A stretch of DNA of 64,000 bases from Phycisphaeraceae bacterium (GCA_007693965.1 RECQ01000048.1:1-64000), one strand, 5' to 3'; positions 53,977-62,836 are shown, numbered from the stretch's first letter. Numbers and translations are program-made. The notes: generated by a model from the letters alone, not told the origin.

Positions 53977-56451
53977 TCACTTGTCGAAATCTTCATCCTC
54001 GACGTGGGTCACGGCGGGAACGCCGGGGGACTGGGTCGAGCCGGTGAAGATCGGCTGCAGGTTGCGCCACACGCCGGTGAACGTCAGGTTCATCGGACGC
54101 ATGTCGCCAGTCTTCATCTCGGGCGTCTCGGGCTCCCGCATCACGAGGACGCCGGGATCGCCCATCCAGAAGGGAATCGCCCAGTCGTCGACTTTCGAGG
54201 GCGCCGGCGTCTGATCCGTCAGCGTGGGGAACTCGGCCATGTCGCTGAAGGGATCGTCAACGAAGCCCTTCTGCTCCATGTTCCAGGGCTCATCGCCCTC
54301 GGGCCAGACCGCGATGGGGCTCAAGGGGCCGTCGACACCCTCCGGCTCGGGGCCGAAGAGCTCCTCGCCCGTGAGCGAGGGTGTGATGGTGACGGTCAAC
54401 TGCAGATCGTCGGGATTGGACGAACGGCGCGTGGGCCCCTGCTCGGACTTGATCGCGACCTTGCGGCCGTCGGTCTTCCGGGTCCGTGCAGAGTCGCCGG
54501 CGTCCGTCTTCACGACCTGGTCATCGGTGAATGTGGCCGTCGGAGGCCTGGACCGGCGACCTTCGAGCACGGGTTGCTGCTTGGCGGCCTCGGCGATCAT
54601 CATGCGCTCGTCAATCTCGTCGAGCGGAACGGCGACGAGGTGCTGACCAAGCGGATGCGTCATCAGGCCGACCGGCTCGATGCGGTCATACGAGTCATCG
54701 ATCTCGTCATCAAGGATGCGCTGGAGCAGGCTCCGGTTGGGCCAGATCTCGCGCTTGTTCATCAGTCGTTCGCGGAGCTCGATGGCTTCGGGCTGCGCGG
54801 GATTGAGCGAGAGTGAGCGGCGGACCTTCCAGAACGCCTCGCCGCTGTTGCCCTCGAGCGCCAGGCGCTCGGCTTCGACGTTGAGCATTGCGGTCATGCG
54901 GTCGCGGCTCCAGGGGAGCAGGCCGCTGCGAACGCCGGTGCGGACGCGCTCGGCGTGGGCGAGGGCCCGATCGCCCTGATCGAGAAGCATCTGATCGTTC
55001 ACGATGGTGGGCGTGATCAGGAAGATGATCTCGGAGCGGGCGGTCATGTCATCGTGGCCGCGGAAGGCGGCGCCGATGATCGGAATGTCGCCGATGAAGG
55101 GCACCTGGCGACGGCCGAGGGTGGTCGTCTCCTTGAAGAGGCCGCCCAGCACGATGGTGGAGCCGTCGCGGACAAGCACGTTGGTGGTGAGGCTCTGGGT
55201 GATCTCGTCAGGAATCGAGACATTGGATCCTGAAACCTCGGTGGCCTCGCGGATGACGGCCTCGGAGACCGAGGGGCTCAGCTCCATGCGGATCATGCCG
55301 TCGTTGGAGATGAAGGGACGGAAGGAGAGCTGGGTGCCCGTGTCGAGGAACTCGACGGTCTGCGTCGTCGAGGTCTCGGTGGAGGTTGTGTTGAGGTAAC
55401 CGACCCGCTGACCGACCAGCACGCGAGCGGGCTGGCGGTTGAGCGTCAGGATCTTGGGGCGCGAGAGGATGGTGACGTCGGTCACTTCATCAAGCAGCCG
55501 CATGAAGACGCTGAAGTCGTTGCGGATGATGCCGGCCTTGAAGGTCGAGGGGCCGCTGGTGTTGCCCGGCCGGGAGACGGCGGCCTGCCCACGGTTGTCG
55601 GGCGGGCTGAAACCGCCGTCGGCGCCGGAGCCGCCGGCGATGAGGCCGTTGGCCGCGCCGAGCGGGCCGCCGATGTCCATGAAGTCGGTGAAGTTGACAT
55701 CGCCGATGATGGAGAAGTCGACGCCGAAGGCGTTGGCCTCGTTGAGCTGCGTCTGGAGGATGGTCGCCTCGACCAGCACCTGTGAAGGACGGGTGTCGAG
55801 GCTCGCGATGAGCTTCTCGATCTCCTCGACGTGCTCGGGGTAGTCAAAGATCACGACGGTGGACGAGAGCGCGTACGACTCGTCGCCGATGGGCGACTTG
55901 TCGGTTATGGTGAAGGCGCCTGGATCGCCGTTGGTCTTGATCTGGCCGACTTCGGAGAGAAGCGGCGAGACAAACTCGGCCGCGTCGTTGGAGTTGAGAT
56001 AGTTCAGCCGGATGACCTTATGGACCGGCTTGCGGGTGGCGCGCTCGATTTCGTCGATCTCCTGAAGCGTGTAGACAAAGATGAAGTTGCCGCGCTCGAT
56101 GTAGCCATATCCATTGACGTGCAGGATGGCGTCCAGCGCCTCATAGAAGGTGACGTTGTACAGGTTCGCGCTGACGGTGGCGGAGACGTCCTTGCTGACA
56201 ACGATGTTCCGCTGACTTTGCAACGAGAGCATCTGGAGGACGTTGGCCAGGTCTTCGTCCTGCACGTGCAGATCGACCGTGAGATATTCTGAGACGGTGA
56301 TCTCGGCGTCGGACGCTTTCTTCGTGTCGAAGGGGTTGCGATTCTGACCGAGCGCCTGGCCTGCCCCGGCCGCCGCGATCAGCCAGGCCGCACAGATGGA
56401 ACCAGCGCGCCGAACGATAACACGGCGACCATAGCTGTTTTCGGTGGACAT
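53977..56451 (-). CDS. Secretin (GspD/PilQ family) with long C-terminal extension
   Basis: An 824-residue outer-membrane channel. Signal peptide about 1-35 (AWLIAAAGAGQALGQ), N-domains with VDLHVQDEDLANVLQMLSLQ and a secretin domain about 215-490 (LVEATILQTQLNEANAFGVDF, VLVRDGSTIVLGGLFKE, VPFIGDIPIIGAAF and EIIFLITPTIV). Beyond it is a 330-residue extension (about 495-824), part of it TPR-like (GEAFWKVRRSLSLNPAQPEAI) and then low-complexity acidic. That tail is unusual in secretins. The PilP-like gene lies 54 bp upstream. Confidence 0.9.
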   Translation of the reverse strand: MSTENSYGRRVIVRRAGSICAAWLIAAAGAGQALGQNRNPFDTKKASDAEITVSEYLTVDLHVQDEDLANVLQMLSLQSQRNIVVSKDVSATVSANLYNVTFYEALDAILHVNGYGYIERGNFIFVYTLQEIDEIERATRKPVHKVIRLNYLNSNDAAEFVSPLLSEVGQIKTNGDPGAFTITDKSPIGDESYALSSTVVIFDYPEHVEEIEKLIASLDTRPSQVLVEATILQTQLNEANAFGVDFSIIGDVNFTDFMDIGGPLGAANGLIAGGSGADGGFSPPDNRGQAAVSRPGNTSGPSTFKAGIIRNDFSVFMRLLDEVTDVTILSRPKILTLNRQPARVLVGQRVGYLNTTSTETSTTQTVEFLDTGTQLSFRPFISNDGMIRMELSPSVSEAVIREATEVSGSNVSIPDEITQSLTTNVLVRDGSTIVLGGLFKETTTLGRRQVPFIGDIPIIGAAFRGHDDMTARSEIIFLITPTIVNDQMLLDQGDRALAHAERVRTGVRSGLLPWSRDRMTAMLNVEAERLALEGNSGEAFWKVRRSLSLNPAQPEAIELRERLMNKREIWPNRSLLQRILDDEIDDSYDRIEPVGLMTHPLGQHLVAVPLDEIDERMMIAEAAKQQPVLEGRRSRPPTATFTDDQVVKTDAGDSARTRKTDGRKVAIKSEQGPTRRSSNPDDLQLTVTITPSLTGEELFGPEPEGVDGPLSPIAVWPEGDEPWNMEQKGFVDDPFSDMAEFPTLTDQTPAPSKVDDWAIPFWMGDPGVLVMREPETPEMKTGDMRPMNLTFTGVWRNLQPIFTGSTQSPGVPAVTHVEDEDFDK

Positions 56452-56505
56452 CCTGCTGCTCCTCCACTCGCCGCGTTGCGGCGAAAGACTCCCGGATCAC
56501 TTCAG

Positions 56506-57126
56506 TTACGGCGTCGCAAGCGTCAGCGCGACGCGAATTCCATCTTGTTCCACAACGACTCGGCTCCGATGCACTTCGATCAGCGTGAAGCCCTCGATCT
56601 GCTGACCGATGCGGAGCACCTGGGCGGCGCCACGTCTCGATCCGTGCGTTTCAATCACCGCTGTCGGGCTGGAGCCAAGCATGATGCTTCTCACTCGTAA
56701 ATTCTTCGCCTGCTCACGGATGCGCTGCTCATGCCGCGCCGCGAGCGCGGCCTCATCTTCCTGTTCAATGTCGTCGTTTCTGATGGGGGACTTTGCAGGC
56801 GATGGCTCGGACACTTCCGTCTGGGAGGGCAGGGGAAAATATCGCTCGCTCGGGAGGAAAAGATTTCTCTCCAGCGGGGTGAGCGACGGGAGCTCGATGC
56901 GGTTTGCGCTCGCGAGTTTCCGGTCCATCGCCGATCCTGAGCCGATATCCGTCTGCTGCGCCGCGCCGGCCTGTCTCGGACCCGGCGCCTGATTTTCGGA
57001 CGATTTCGACAGGACCCCAGCGCGCACCCACATCACCAGCGCCACGACAACAAGGCCTCCCAGGATGGACGCCTTCTTCGGATCCGCCGTGACCATCACC
57101 CAGTATTCCATCAGGCGCTTCTTCAC
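56506..57126 (-). CDS. Periplasmic alignment protein (PilP/GspC-like)
   Basis: A 206-residue protein with one N-terminal membrane helix (about 18-38) and a flexible Ser/Pro-rich region. A small C-terminal domain (about 140-204) with VRSIMLGSSPTAVIETHG, VLRIGQQIEGFTLIEVHRSRVVVEQDG is the beta-fold seen in GspC/PilP HR domains. It should connect the inner-membrane PilMNO-like ring to the secretin. Start and the PilO stop overlap (ATGA). Confidence 0.7.
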   Translation of the reverse strand: MKKRLMEYWVMVTADPKKASILGGLVVVALVMWVRAGVLSKSSENQAPGPRQAGAAQQTDIGSGSAMDRKLASANRIELPSLTPLERNLFLPSERYFPLPSQTEVSEPSPAKSPIRNDDIEQEDEAALAARHEQRIREQAKNLRVRSIMLGSSPTAVIETHGSRRGAAQVLRIGQQIEGFTLIEVHRSRVVVEQDGIRVALTLATP

Positions 57127-57713
57127 TGATCCTCCTCCCCTGTCGCGTCGGCCAACGCCTGCGTCATCTCTTCATCCGCCCCAAAGAACAGATCAAGCGT
57201 CATCTCGACGCGCACGCCGCCGAGCTGGGTCTTGTCGTCCCGGCCGCGATCCGTCTCGATCCGCAGTCGCTGCACCCTCACCAGGCGCTGCAGCGACTCG
57301 ATCCATTGAATCGCGTCGTGCACTCTGGTGAAAGGTCCGCGCAGGGTGACGGACATCGGCATGGACCACGCAAGATCGAGCTCCAACTCACGACCGGTGT
57401 TGATCTCGCGGTCGAAGAGCTGCAGTTCATCGAGTCGCTCGCTCAGGTTTCTCATGAAGGATGCGAAATCGCTGTCCTGCGGAATCGGCTTGGTCTGCTG
57501 ACGGGCCATCTTCCTGGCCAGGGCGAGGGACTCCTCGAGTCTGCGGATCGCGGCGGCGCCGTCGTCGGCGTCGGCCACGCGAGCGGCGAGCGTCAGTCGC
57601 TCATCATTCAGCCGAGCCAGGGAGCGATGCTTCGGGCCGATGATCAGACCGAGCGACGCAAGAGTGATCGCGGCCAACGAAACCGAGAGCCAGAGTCTCA
57701 TCTTGGACTTCAT
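57123..57713 (-). CDS. PilO/GspM-like assembly protein
   Basis: A 196-residue protein with one N-terminal membrane helix (about 6-26), a coiled-coil (about 30-90) and a ferredoxin-like end (SMPMSVTLRGPFTRVHDAIQWIESLQRLVRVQRLRI). This is the PilO fold, which pairs with PilN. Overlaps PilN and PilP-like genes by ATGA on either side. Confidence 0.8.
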   Translation of the reverse strand: MKSKMRLWLSVSLAAITLASLGLIIGPKHRSLARLNDERLTLAARVADADDGAAAIRRLEESLALARKMARQQTKPIPQDSDFASFMRNLSERLDELQLFDREINTGRELELDLAWSMPMSVTLRGPFTRVHDAIQWIESLQRLVRVQRLRIETDRGRDDKTQLGGVRVEMTLDLFFGADEEMTQALADATGEEDQ

Positions 57714-58363
57714 CGCAGCTCTCCTTCCGCACTGAGGTCGACGAAGGTGTATCGCTGTGAAGCGTCGATCTCGCAGGAAAGGCCGAATTCGCGAGCTGAA
57801 TTCCCGCGCAATTCGGTCTGTCGCGTGTAATCGACCGCGATTCGCCTGAACAGAGGATGTCCCTCGAGCCCGGCGACGAAGGAGGCGACGTGCATGTCGT
57901 CCGGCGCGTGGCCCTTGATTTCGATGACCATGCGGCGACCAGCCTCGGGCCGTTCATCCGTCTCGGCGCCGCGGGTGCGTCCGGCGACGCGCTCCTGCCT
58001 GGGGGTTACATTCAAGGATGTCAGCGACACCGAATCCGGCGTCGCCTGGCCGAGCGCGGTGACGACATCGCCCATGCGAACCGGCCACGCGAGCAGATCA
58101 TGGCGACGCATCCCTGCTTCGAGTTGTTCGATCTGCTTCTCCAGCGCCGCGGCCAGCTCGCGCTGGCCTGCGTCGAGCTGCACCTGGCTGCGCAGCGCGC
58201 GCACCTCGCCCAGGCGGCTGCGCTCCATGACGGTCAACAGCGATGTGTACACAGCCACCACAGCGATGAGGGCGACGTAGGCGGCGGACCACTTGCGGAC
58301 CTCGCTCCGCTGGCCGAGCTTGCGTCGGCAGTTCTCCGGCATCAGGTCGATGAGCTGGCTCAC
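57710..58363 (-). CDS. PilN/GspL-like assembly protein
   Basis: A 217-residue inner-membrane protein. A short N-terminal cytoplasmic peptide (SQLIDLMPENCRRKL, the PilM-binding INLLP-like motif) precedes a helix (about 25-45), a coiled-coil and a C-terminal beta-alpha domain. GTG 58363 overlaps the PilM stop (GTGA), so I do not accept the longer frame that runs back to 58699, which is a shadow of PilM. Confidence 0.85.
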   Translation of the reverse strand: MSQLIDLMPENCRRKLGQRSEVRKWSAAYVALIAVVAVYTSLLTVMERSRLGEVRALRSQVQLDAGQRELAAALEKQIEQLEAGMRRHDLLAWPVRMGDVVTALGQATPDSVSLTSLNVTPRQERVAGRTRGAETDERPEAGRRMVIEIKGHAPDDMHVASFVAGLEGHPLFRRIAVDYTRQTELRGNSAREFGLSCEIDASQRYTFVDLSAEGELR

Positions 58364-59556
58364 GCGGCTTCCCTCCTCGGCGTGCGCGTCGTCTGCCCGT
58401 CGCGGCGCTGCTGTGTCGCAGGGCCGGCGGCGTCGGGCGCGATGTCGGCGGTCTGTGAGCTGTCGCCGCGCAGGCTCAGGCCCGCCGCGACGGACCATTC
58501 CGCCAGGTCGCCGCGACGATCCATCGCCAGCGATGCGCAGGAAGTGTCGATGCCTTCCAGCGGACGTCCGATTTCCGTGTCGGCGTGCAGCGCTTCCCCG
58601 ATGGCCTCCTTGAGGCCGGGCTCGCGGGCGTGGCCGCCGACGATCAGCGCGCGCTCCGGCGGGCTGCCGCGGAAGGTGACCATGTAGTAGCGGAGGCACA
58701 ACGCAACCTCACCGGCCATCTCCTCGAGGAGCGGACGGACGGCGTCGTAGATCGCGCGATCGGCGCGCGAGTCGTGCTTTCTGGCGCCATCCTGCTCCAC
58801 GTTGAGCATACGCTGGCGACGGAGTTCGGCGATGGTCTCAGGCTTCATATCGAGCTGTTCCGCCGCGGCCTCGGTGAGTCGTGCGCCGCCCATCGGCAGC
58901 GACTTGTAGAAGACCACATCGCAGCCGCGCAGGATCACCACGCCGGTTGTGCGCGCCCCGACGTCCACCACCATCCGCACCACGTTCGAATCGCTGGCGC
59001 GACGGTAAGCCCGGCTGAAGGTGCGTCCGCATGCGAGGAAACCCGGCTCGACCGCCAGCGGACGCAATCCAAGCTCGCACACATCATCGACGAGCCGCTC
59101 GAGCTCCGGCGCTTTGGCGCCGACGACGATCAGCTCATCGCGGAGATCATCGCCCTGGTGGATCTCGCCGGCTCGAACCCAGCCGATCTCGGCGGTCTCT
59201 CCGGCATCGAAGCCGAGCCGTTCCGAGCCTTCGAGCCGGATGGCTCGGTCGGTCTCCTCCCGGGGCATCTGCGGCTGGCGCACGGAGCGGACCCGCAGCA
59301 GCGAGTCGTCAGCCGCCACAAAGCACTGCCTGCCGACAAAACCCGCACCGATGATCTTGCGCTTCAAGCCTTCGAAGAGGCTCTGTCTTCGCTCTTCAAC
59401 ATCCATCTCGTCGGCCTTGACGCCAAGGTCGACCCTGGCCGCTGCCACGACCGTATAGGCGCCTTTCACCTTCCGGAGCTGCAGCAGCCGTGCGCCGCCT
59501 CCTCCGATGTCAACGCCAATGGGCAGATGTCCGGTTTGCAAATATTCTCTTAACAC
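58360..59556 (-). CDS. PilM-like actin-fold assembly protein
   Basis: A 398-residue cytoplasmic ATPase-fold protein. LPIGVDIGGGGARLLQL (phosphate 1), MVVDVGARTTGVVILRG (phosphate 2) and ALIVGGHAREPGLKEAIGEAL (adenosine) are the actin/FtsA-like nucleotide motifs. It recruits PilN at the inner face. First gene of the contiguous PilM-N-O-P run; 75 bp separate it from the pseudopilin gene upstream. Ends in a hydrophilic, low-complexity tail. Confidence 0.88.
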   Translation of the reverse strand: MLREYLQTGHLPIGVDIGGGGARLLQLRKVKGAYTVVAAARVDLGVKADEMDVEERRQSLFEGLKRKIIGAGFVGRQCFVAADDSLLRVRSVRQPQMPREETDRAIRLEGSERLGFDAGETAEIGWVRAGEIHQGDDLRDELIVVGAKAPELERLVDDVCELGLRPLAVEPGFLACGRTFSRAYRRASDSNVVRMVVDVGARTTGVVILRGCDVVFYKSLPMGGARLTEAAAEQLDMKPETIAELRRQRMLNVEQDGARKHDSRADRAIYDAVRPLLEEMAGEVALCLRYYMVTFRGSPPERALIVGGHAREPGLKEAIGEALHADTEIGRPLEGIDTSCASLAMDRRGDLAEWSVAAGLSLRGDSSQTADIAPDAAGPATQQRRDGQTTRTPRREAA

Positions 59557-59631
59557 GCCTCCACGCCCTCATTTCTGTGCGTCCGCCGCCGCAGCGATCC
59601 GAAACGCGTGCCTCCTCCATCAACGAATCCA

Positions 59632-60261
59632 TCACTCGGTGCGCGCCACTGTCACACGCCCGGTGTACGCCTCCACGGTCACGAGGAAGCGGCGGTCTTC
59701 ACCGACGATCTCCACCGTGCCGCTCATGCCCGGGTCATCGCTGTCGATCGCGGCGACGGGTCCACCGAGTTCATCAAAGATCAGTCGCTCGTCGCCGTTG
59801 AATGCAGGATTCGCGATCCGCCCTCCGCCGTATTTCGTGTCGTTGAAATCCCGACTGAATGGTCTGGTCGAGTCGGACGGGTCATCCATCCACATGCTGT
59901 TCAGATCGAGCACCGTGACTCCCGTCGGGACTGCGTAGACGGTGTAGCCGTTTCCCTCGACGATCTCCCATGTTGAGGAAGCGGCGTTCCATTGCGCCAC
60001 CTGGCCGAAGACCATGATGCGGCGCGACTGGTACGCCATCGCATCCGCCTGCATGAAAGTCATGTCCGATACGAGCGTACGAACCGTGGCCTGAATACGA
60101 AGCACGCTCGAAGAGCTCATTGATGGGATGACCAGCGCGCCGGCGATACCCAGCAGCGTCACGATGAGCAGAAGCTCGATGAGCGTGTAAGCGCGCCGGG
60201 CGCCCGAGCGACCGACGTTCCTCCACCGCCACAACAGATTGTCGGCGGATTGATTTGTCAC
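59632..60261 (-). CDS. Pseudopilin (GspH/FimT-like)
   Basis: A 209-residue prepilin-like protein. Prepilin signal RRAYTLIELLLIVTLLGIAGALVIPSM (about 22-48); here the residue before the cleavage site is Ala and the first residue Tyr instead of Gly and Phe, but Glu+5 is kept. A GspH/FimT-like beta-domain follows. The leader is 23 residues. Starts 7 bases after the upstream small protein gene. Probable minor pilin in the initiation complex at the machine's tip. Confidence 0.8.
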   Translation of the reverse strand: MTNQSADNLLWRWRNVGRSGARRAYTLIELLLIVTLLGIAGALVIPSMSSSSVLRIQATVRTLVSDMTFMQADAMAYQSRRIMVFGQVAQWNAASSTWEIVEGNGYTVYAVPTGVTVLDLNSMWMDDPSDSTRPFSRDFNDTKYGGGRIANPAFNGDERLIFDELGGPVAAIDSDDPGMSGTVEIVGEDRRFLVTVEAYTGRVTVARTE

Positions 60262-60267
60262 GTTGGT

Positions 60268-60660
60268 TCAGTCTCCATCGCTCTGCGGCCTGGGCATGCG
60301 CATCACGTTCACATCGAACGGCGGGCGTCCCAGTCGGTCCGAAAGCGTGTCAATCTTGTCGTTGAGCCGCTTCAATTCGGCGATCATCGCCTGGCGCTGA
60401 TCAGCGGGGTTGATGATCCCGCCGGTCTGCCGTGTGGCGCTCCGCGATTGGGCGTCCGCCTGGCTGACGCCGGGCAGGCCCACCGTGGACTGCGCCAGCA
60501 GCGTCGCCAACAGAACTGCGATCGCGGTGAGCGCCCCGTTGCGGTACGCGTTCGATCCGGCGCCGGTCGCGTTCTTCTGTCGCATTGCGCGGACTCCATG
60601 GCTTGTGAACCGGCGTGGTCGGCTTCGATGCGGACCAGCGACGCCGGATTCGGACTTCAT
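60268..60660 (-). CDS. Small membrane protein of the pilus unit
   Basis: A 130-residue protein of unknown family. A basic tail precedes one hydrophobic segment (about 43-65) and a short periplasmic part with a coiled-coil-like helix (MIAELKRLNDKIDTLSDRL). ATG 60660 overlaps the upstream stop (ATGA); ATG 60585, preceded by GGAG, is an alternative that gives a 105-residue protein. Position between two pilus-unit genes suggests an assembly role. Confidence 0.55.
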   Translation of the reverse strand: MKSESGVAGPHRSRPRRFTSHGVRAMRQKNATGAGSNAYRNGALTAIAVLLATLLAQSTVGLPGVSQADAQSRSATRQTGGIINPADQRQAMIAELKRLNDKIDTLSDRLGRPPFDVNVMRMPRPQSDGD

Positions 60661-61316
60661 CAGTGGCGCGTCGACCCCGCCCGATGGACAGCGGGCAGAG
60701 AGACGGTCGCAGCGCCGACATCGGGCTCATCGGGCGTCGGCCCGTCCCAGTGAAGAACGAGCGTGAGCGTCGCCATTCCACCGGCTTCGCGCCCCCGCTC
60801 AATCGCTACCGCTGTTATGTCCGTCGCAATGACACGTCCGCGCACGCCGGGACGCAATCGCCAGTTCTCGGGCATTGACTCGTCGACCAGGGCATCGGCG
60901 CTTAAACTCGGACCAGGAGCGTCTTCATCCTCGAGGTCGCTCGTGTACGCGGTGAGCGTCCTCAGCAGCGGGCTGTGCAGCAGCACAAGGAGTTCATCCT
61001 CGTTCACGACCCCCCGCTCACGATCATCGCTGTGCCAGAGCGTCACAGCTGCGCCGCGTGAGCCGCGTCCTTCCCGGACCGTGATCAGCGCGTCGCATGA
61101 CGCCAGCAGCGCATGCAGGCCGTGCAGGATCTCCAGACGAACCTCACTCAGGCCGTTGTGGGTGATCGCCGCCGGCGCCGTGGCCTGCATCGCCACCAGC
61201 GCCCTGGGAGCGATGATCGCCCCCGCCGTGGTCACGCCCGCGGCGGTGAGGCCCAGCGAGAGCATTTCCGCGCGGGAGAGCGACATCCACCATTTCATCA
61301 GCGCAGTGACACCCAT
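60660..61316 (-). CDS. Membrane protein of the pilus unit, GspJ-like or novel
   Basis: A 218-residue protein. An N-terminal helix (about 18-40) is followed by a domain with HNGLSEVRLEILHGLHALLASCDALITV, AAVTLWHSDDRERGVVNEDELLVLLHS and a beta-rich second half. The WHSDDRERGVVNEDELLVLLHSP segment resembles minor-pilin (GspJ) domains, but no prepilin cleavage motif is present. ATG 61316 was chosen since the longer frame to 61433 overlaps non-coding sequence. First gene of the 15.5-kb minus-strand unit. Confidence 0.55.
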   Translation of the reverse strand: MGVTALMKWWMSLSRAEMLSLGLTAAGVTTAGAIIAPRALVAMQATAPAAITHNGLSEVRLEILHGLHALLASCDALITVREGRGSRGAAVTLWHSDDRERGVVNEDELLVLLHSPLLRTLTAYTSDLEDEDAPGPSLSADALVDESMPENWRLRPGVRGRVIATDITAVAIERGREAGGMATLTLVLHWDGPTPDEPDVGAATVSLPAVHRAGSTRH

Positions 61317-61468
61317 GGTCTGCGATCCACCCCTCTCTTCCGGAATGGATCGACCATCGCCGCGCCGGTCTGAATGTGGATGCGCTGAGCGACCGCCGCG
61401 AGCCGACCCACCGATGCGAAACGCCCTGGTCAATCAGGGATCATGCAAAATCAGCCCGAGGCATTACC

Positions 61469-62407
61469 ATGTGGTCTATGCCACTCATTGTTACAGGTAC
61501 GATCGGAATTGACACCATCCACACCCCCACCGGCTCCGCGGAGGCGGTTTTGGGTGGTTCGGCCACATATTTCGCCGCCGCGGCGTCGTTCTACACACCC
61601 GTGCGCATGGTCGCGGCCGTCGGCGGCGACTTCCATGATGGTTATCGAACCACCCTCTCGCGCTTCCCCGAGGTCTGTATCGAGGGGATCGACGTCCGTC
61701 CCGACAGCAAGACATTCTCCTGGGGCGGCCGCTACATGGAGAACATGAACGTCCGGGAAACGCTCTTCACCGAGCTGGGCGTGCTGGCGGAAGCGCCTCC
61801 CGCGACGCCACAGCGCTATCGTGACTCGAAATACGTCTTCCTCGCCAACACGCACCCCGGCGTGCAGCGGGAGCTGCTGGAAGGGTTCCCCAACCGCGCC
61901 ATCGCCGTGGCGGACACGATGAACCTCTGGATCGAGACCGCCAAGGATGACCTGGTCGCGCTGATGAAGCAGATCGACGGTCTCGTGCTCAATGATGAGG
62001 AGGCGGCCCTGCTCACCGGCAGGCGCAACCCGATCACCGCCGGTAAAGCGATCCTCGATATGGGCCCGAGCTTCGCCGTCATCAAGAAGGGCGAGCATGG
62101 CTGCATCATGGTGCACAGGGAAGGAATCGCAGCGCTCCCGGCATTCCCCACCGATCTTGTGATCGACCCCACCGGCGCCGGAGACAGTTTCGCCGGCGGC
62201 ATGATGGGCCACGTCGCTCGCACCCACGCCGAATCACATTTCGGCGGCGAGGGCGTCACCTTCGACATGCTCCAGCAGGGGCTGGCGCACGGCACGGTGG
62301 TCGCAAGCTTCACGATTGAATCGTTCAGCCTGGATCGGCTCGCCGAGTTGAAGAAGGATGCGATCGACGAGCGCTATCGCCAGTTCAGCGCTGCAGTGCA
62401 GATCTAA
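61469..62407 (+). CDS. PfkB family sugar/nucleoside kinase
   Basis: A 312-residue cytoplasmic kinase of the ribokinase fold. N-terminal LGGSATYFAAAASFYTPVRMVAAVGGDF and C-terminal anion hole VIDPTGAGDSFAGGMMGH (the catalytic Asp in GAGD), with KKGEHGCIMVH in between. Substrate could be ribose, adenosine or another sugar; not assigned. ATG 61469 follows CGAGG; upstream frame is not coding. Convergent with atpC (3 bp between stops). Confidence 0.85.
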   Translation: MWSMPLIVTGTIGIDTIHTPTGSAEAVLGGSATYFAAAASFYTPVRMVAAVGGDFHDGYRTTLSRFPEVCIEGIDVRPDSKTFSWGGRYMENMNVRETLFTELGVLAEAPPATPQRYRDSKYVFLANTHPGVQRELLEGFPNRAIAVADTMNLWIETAKDDLVALMKQIDGLVLNDEEAALLTGRRNPITAGKAILDMGPSFAVIKKGEHGCIMVHREGIAALPAFPTDLVIDPTGAGDSFAGGMMGHVARTHAESHFGGEGVTFDMLQQGLAHGTVVASFTIESFSLDRLAELKKDAIDERYRQFSAAVQI

Positions 62408-62410
62408 CGC

Positions 62411-62836
62411 TCAGATCCCGCCGCCACGAGCCTTGAACTGCTGGGCCAGACGAATCTTCAGACGGGCGCGGTCGCGATCGCGGGTGACGCGGGTCTGATC
62501 GTCGGCGCCCTGCGGCTTGCGGGCCTCGGCCTCCGCCAGTTCGGTGCGGGCCTCTTCCTCATTGATCCGCTCCACCGGAATCGCGCGCTGCGCCAGCAGC
62601 GTCAGCGTGTCGCCCACCATCTGGACGAAGCCGTCCTCGATGAGATAGCTGTGTGCGCCTCCGGCGGCGTAGTCCAGACGCAGTTCGCCCATGCCCAGTT
62701 TGGCCATGAGCGGCGCCCGCCTGTAGAGGATGCCCGCCTGCCCGTCCCAGAGGGGAAGCTGGGCGTAGGTGACATCATCGTCGATGAGTCGGGCCTCGGG
62801 GGTGATGAGCCTGCACCGGAAGGACTTGCCGGCCAT
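62411..62836 (-). CDS. atpC: F-type ATP synthase epsilon subunit
   Basis: A 141-residue protein with the epsilon beta-sandwich (KSFRCRLITPEARLIDDDVTYAQLPLWDGQAGILYRRAPLMAKLG) and C-terminal helical part (NEEEARTELAEAEARKPQ). It regulates rotation and links gamma to the c-ring. GGAGATCATTCCCC precedes the ATG. No atpD or other ATP synthase gene adjoins it on either side within the window; the upstream same-strand gene is a Gfo/Idh dehydrogenase. The 62837-62958 gap is short and empty. Confidence 0.82.
   Translation of the reverse strand: MAGKSFRCRLITPEARLIDDDVTYAQLPLWDGQAGILYRRAPLMAKLGMGELRLDYAAGGAHSYLIEDGFVQMVGDTLTLLAQRAIPVERINEEEARTELAEAEARKPQGADDQTRVTRDRDRARLKIRLAQQFKARGGGI

Noticed and set aside
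52951-54816. 621-codon plus-strand ORF
   Set aside because: It spans two unrelated minus-strand genes (TPR lipoprotein and secretin) and the gap between them, which a true gene would not mirror.
57710-58699. Extended start for PilN (329 codons)
   Set aside because: The first 112 codons overlap PilM in another frame and are Arg/Pro-rich; the GTG overlapping the PilM stop is the usual coupled start.
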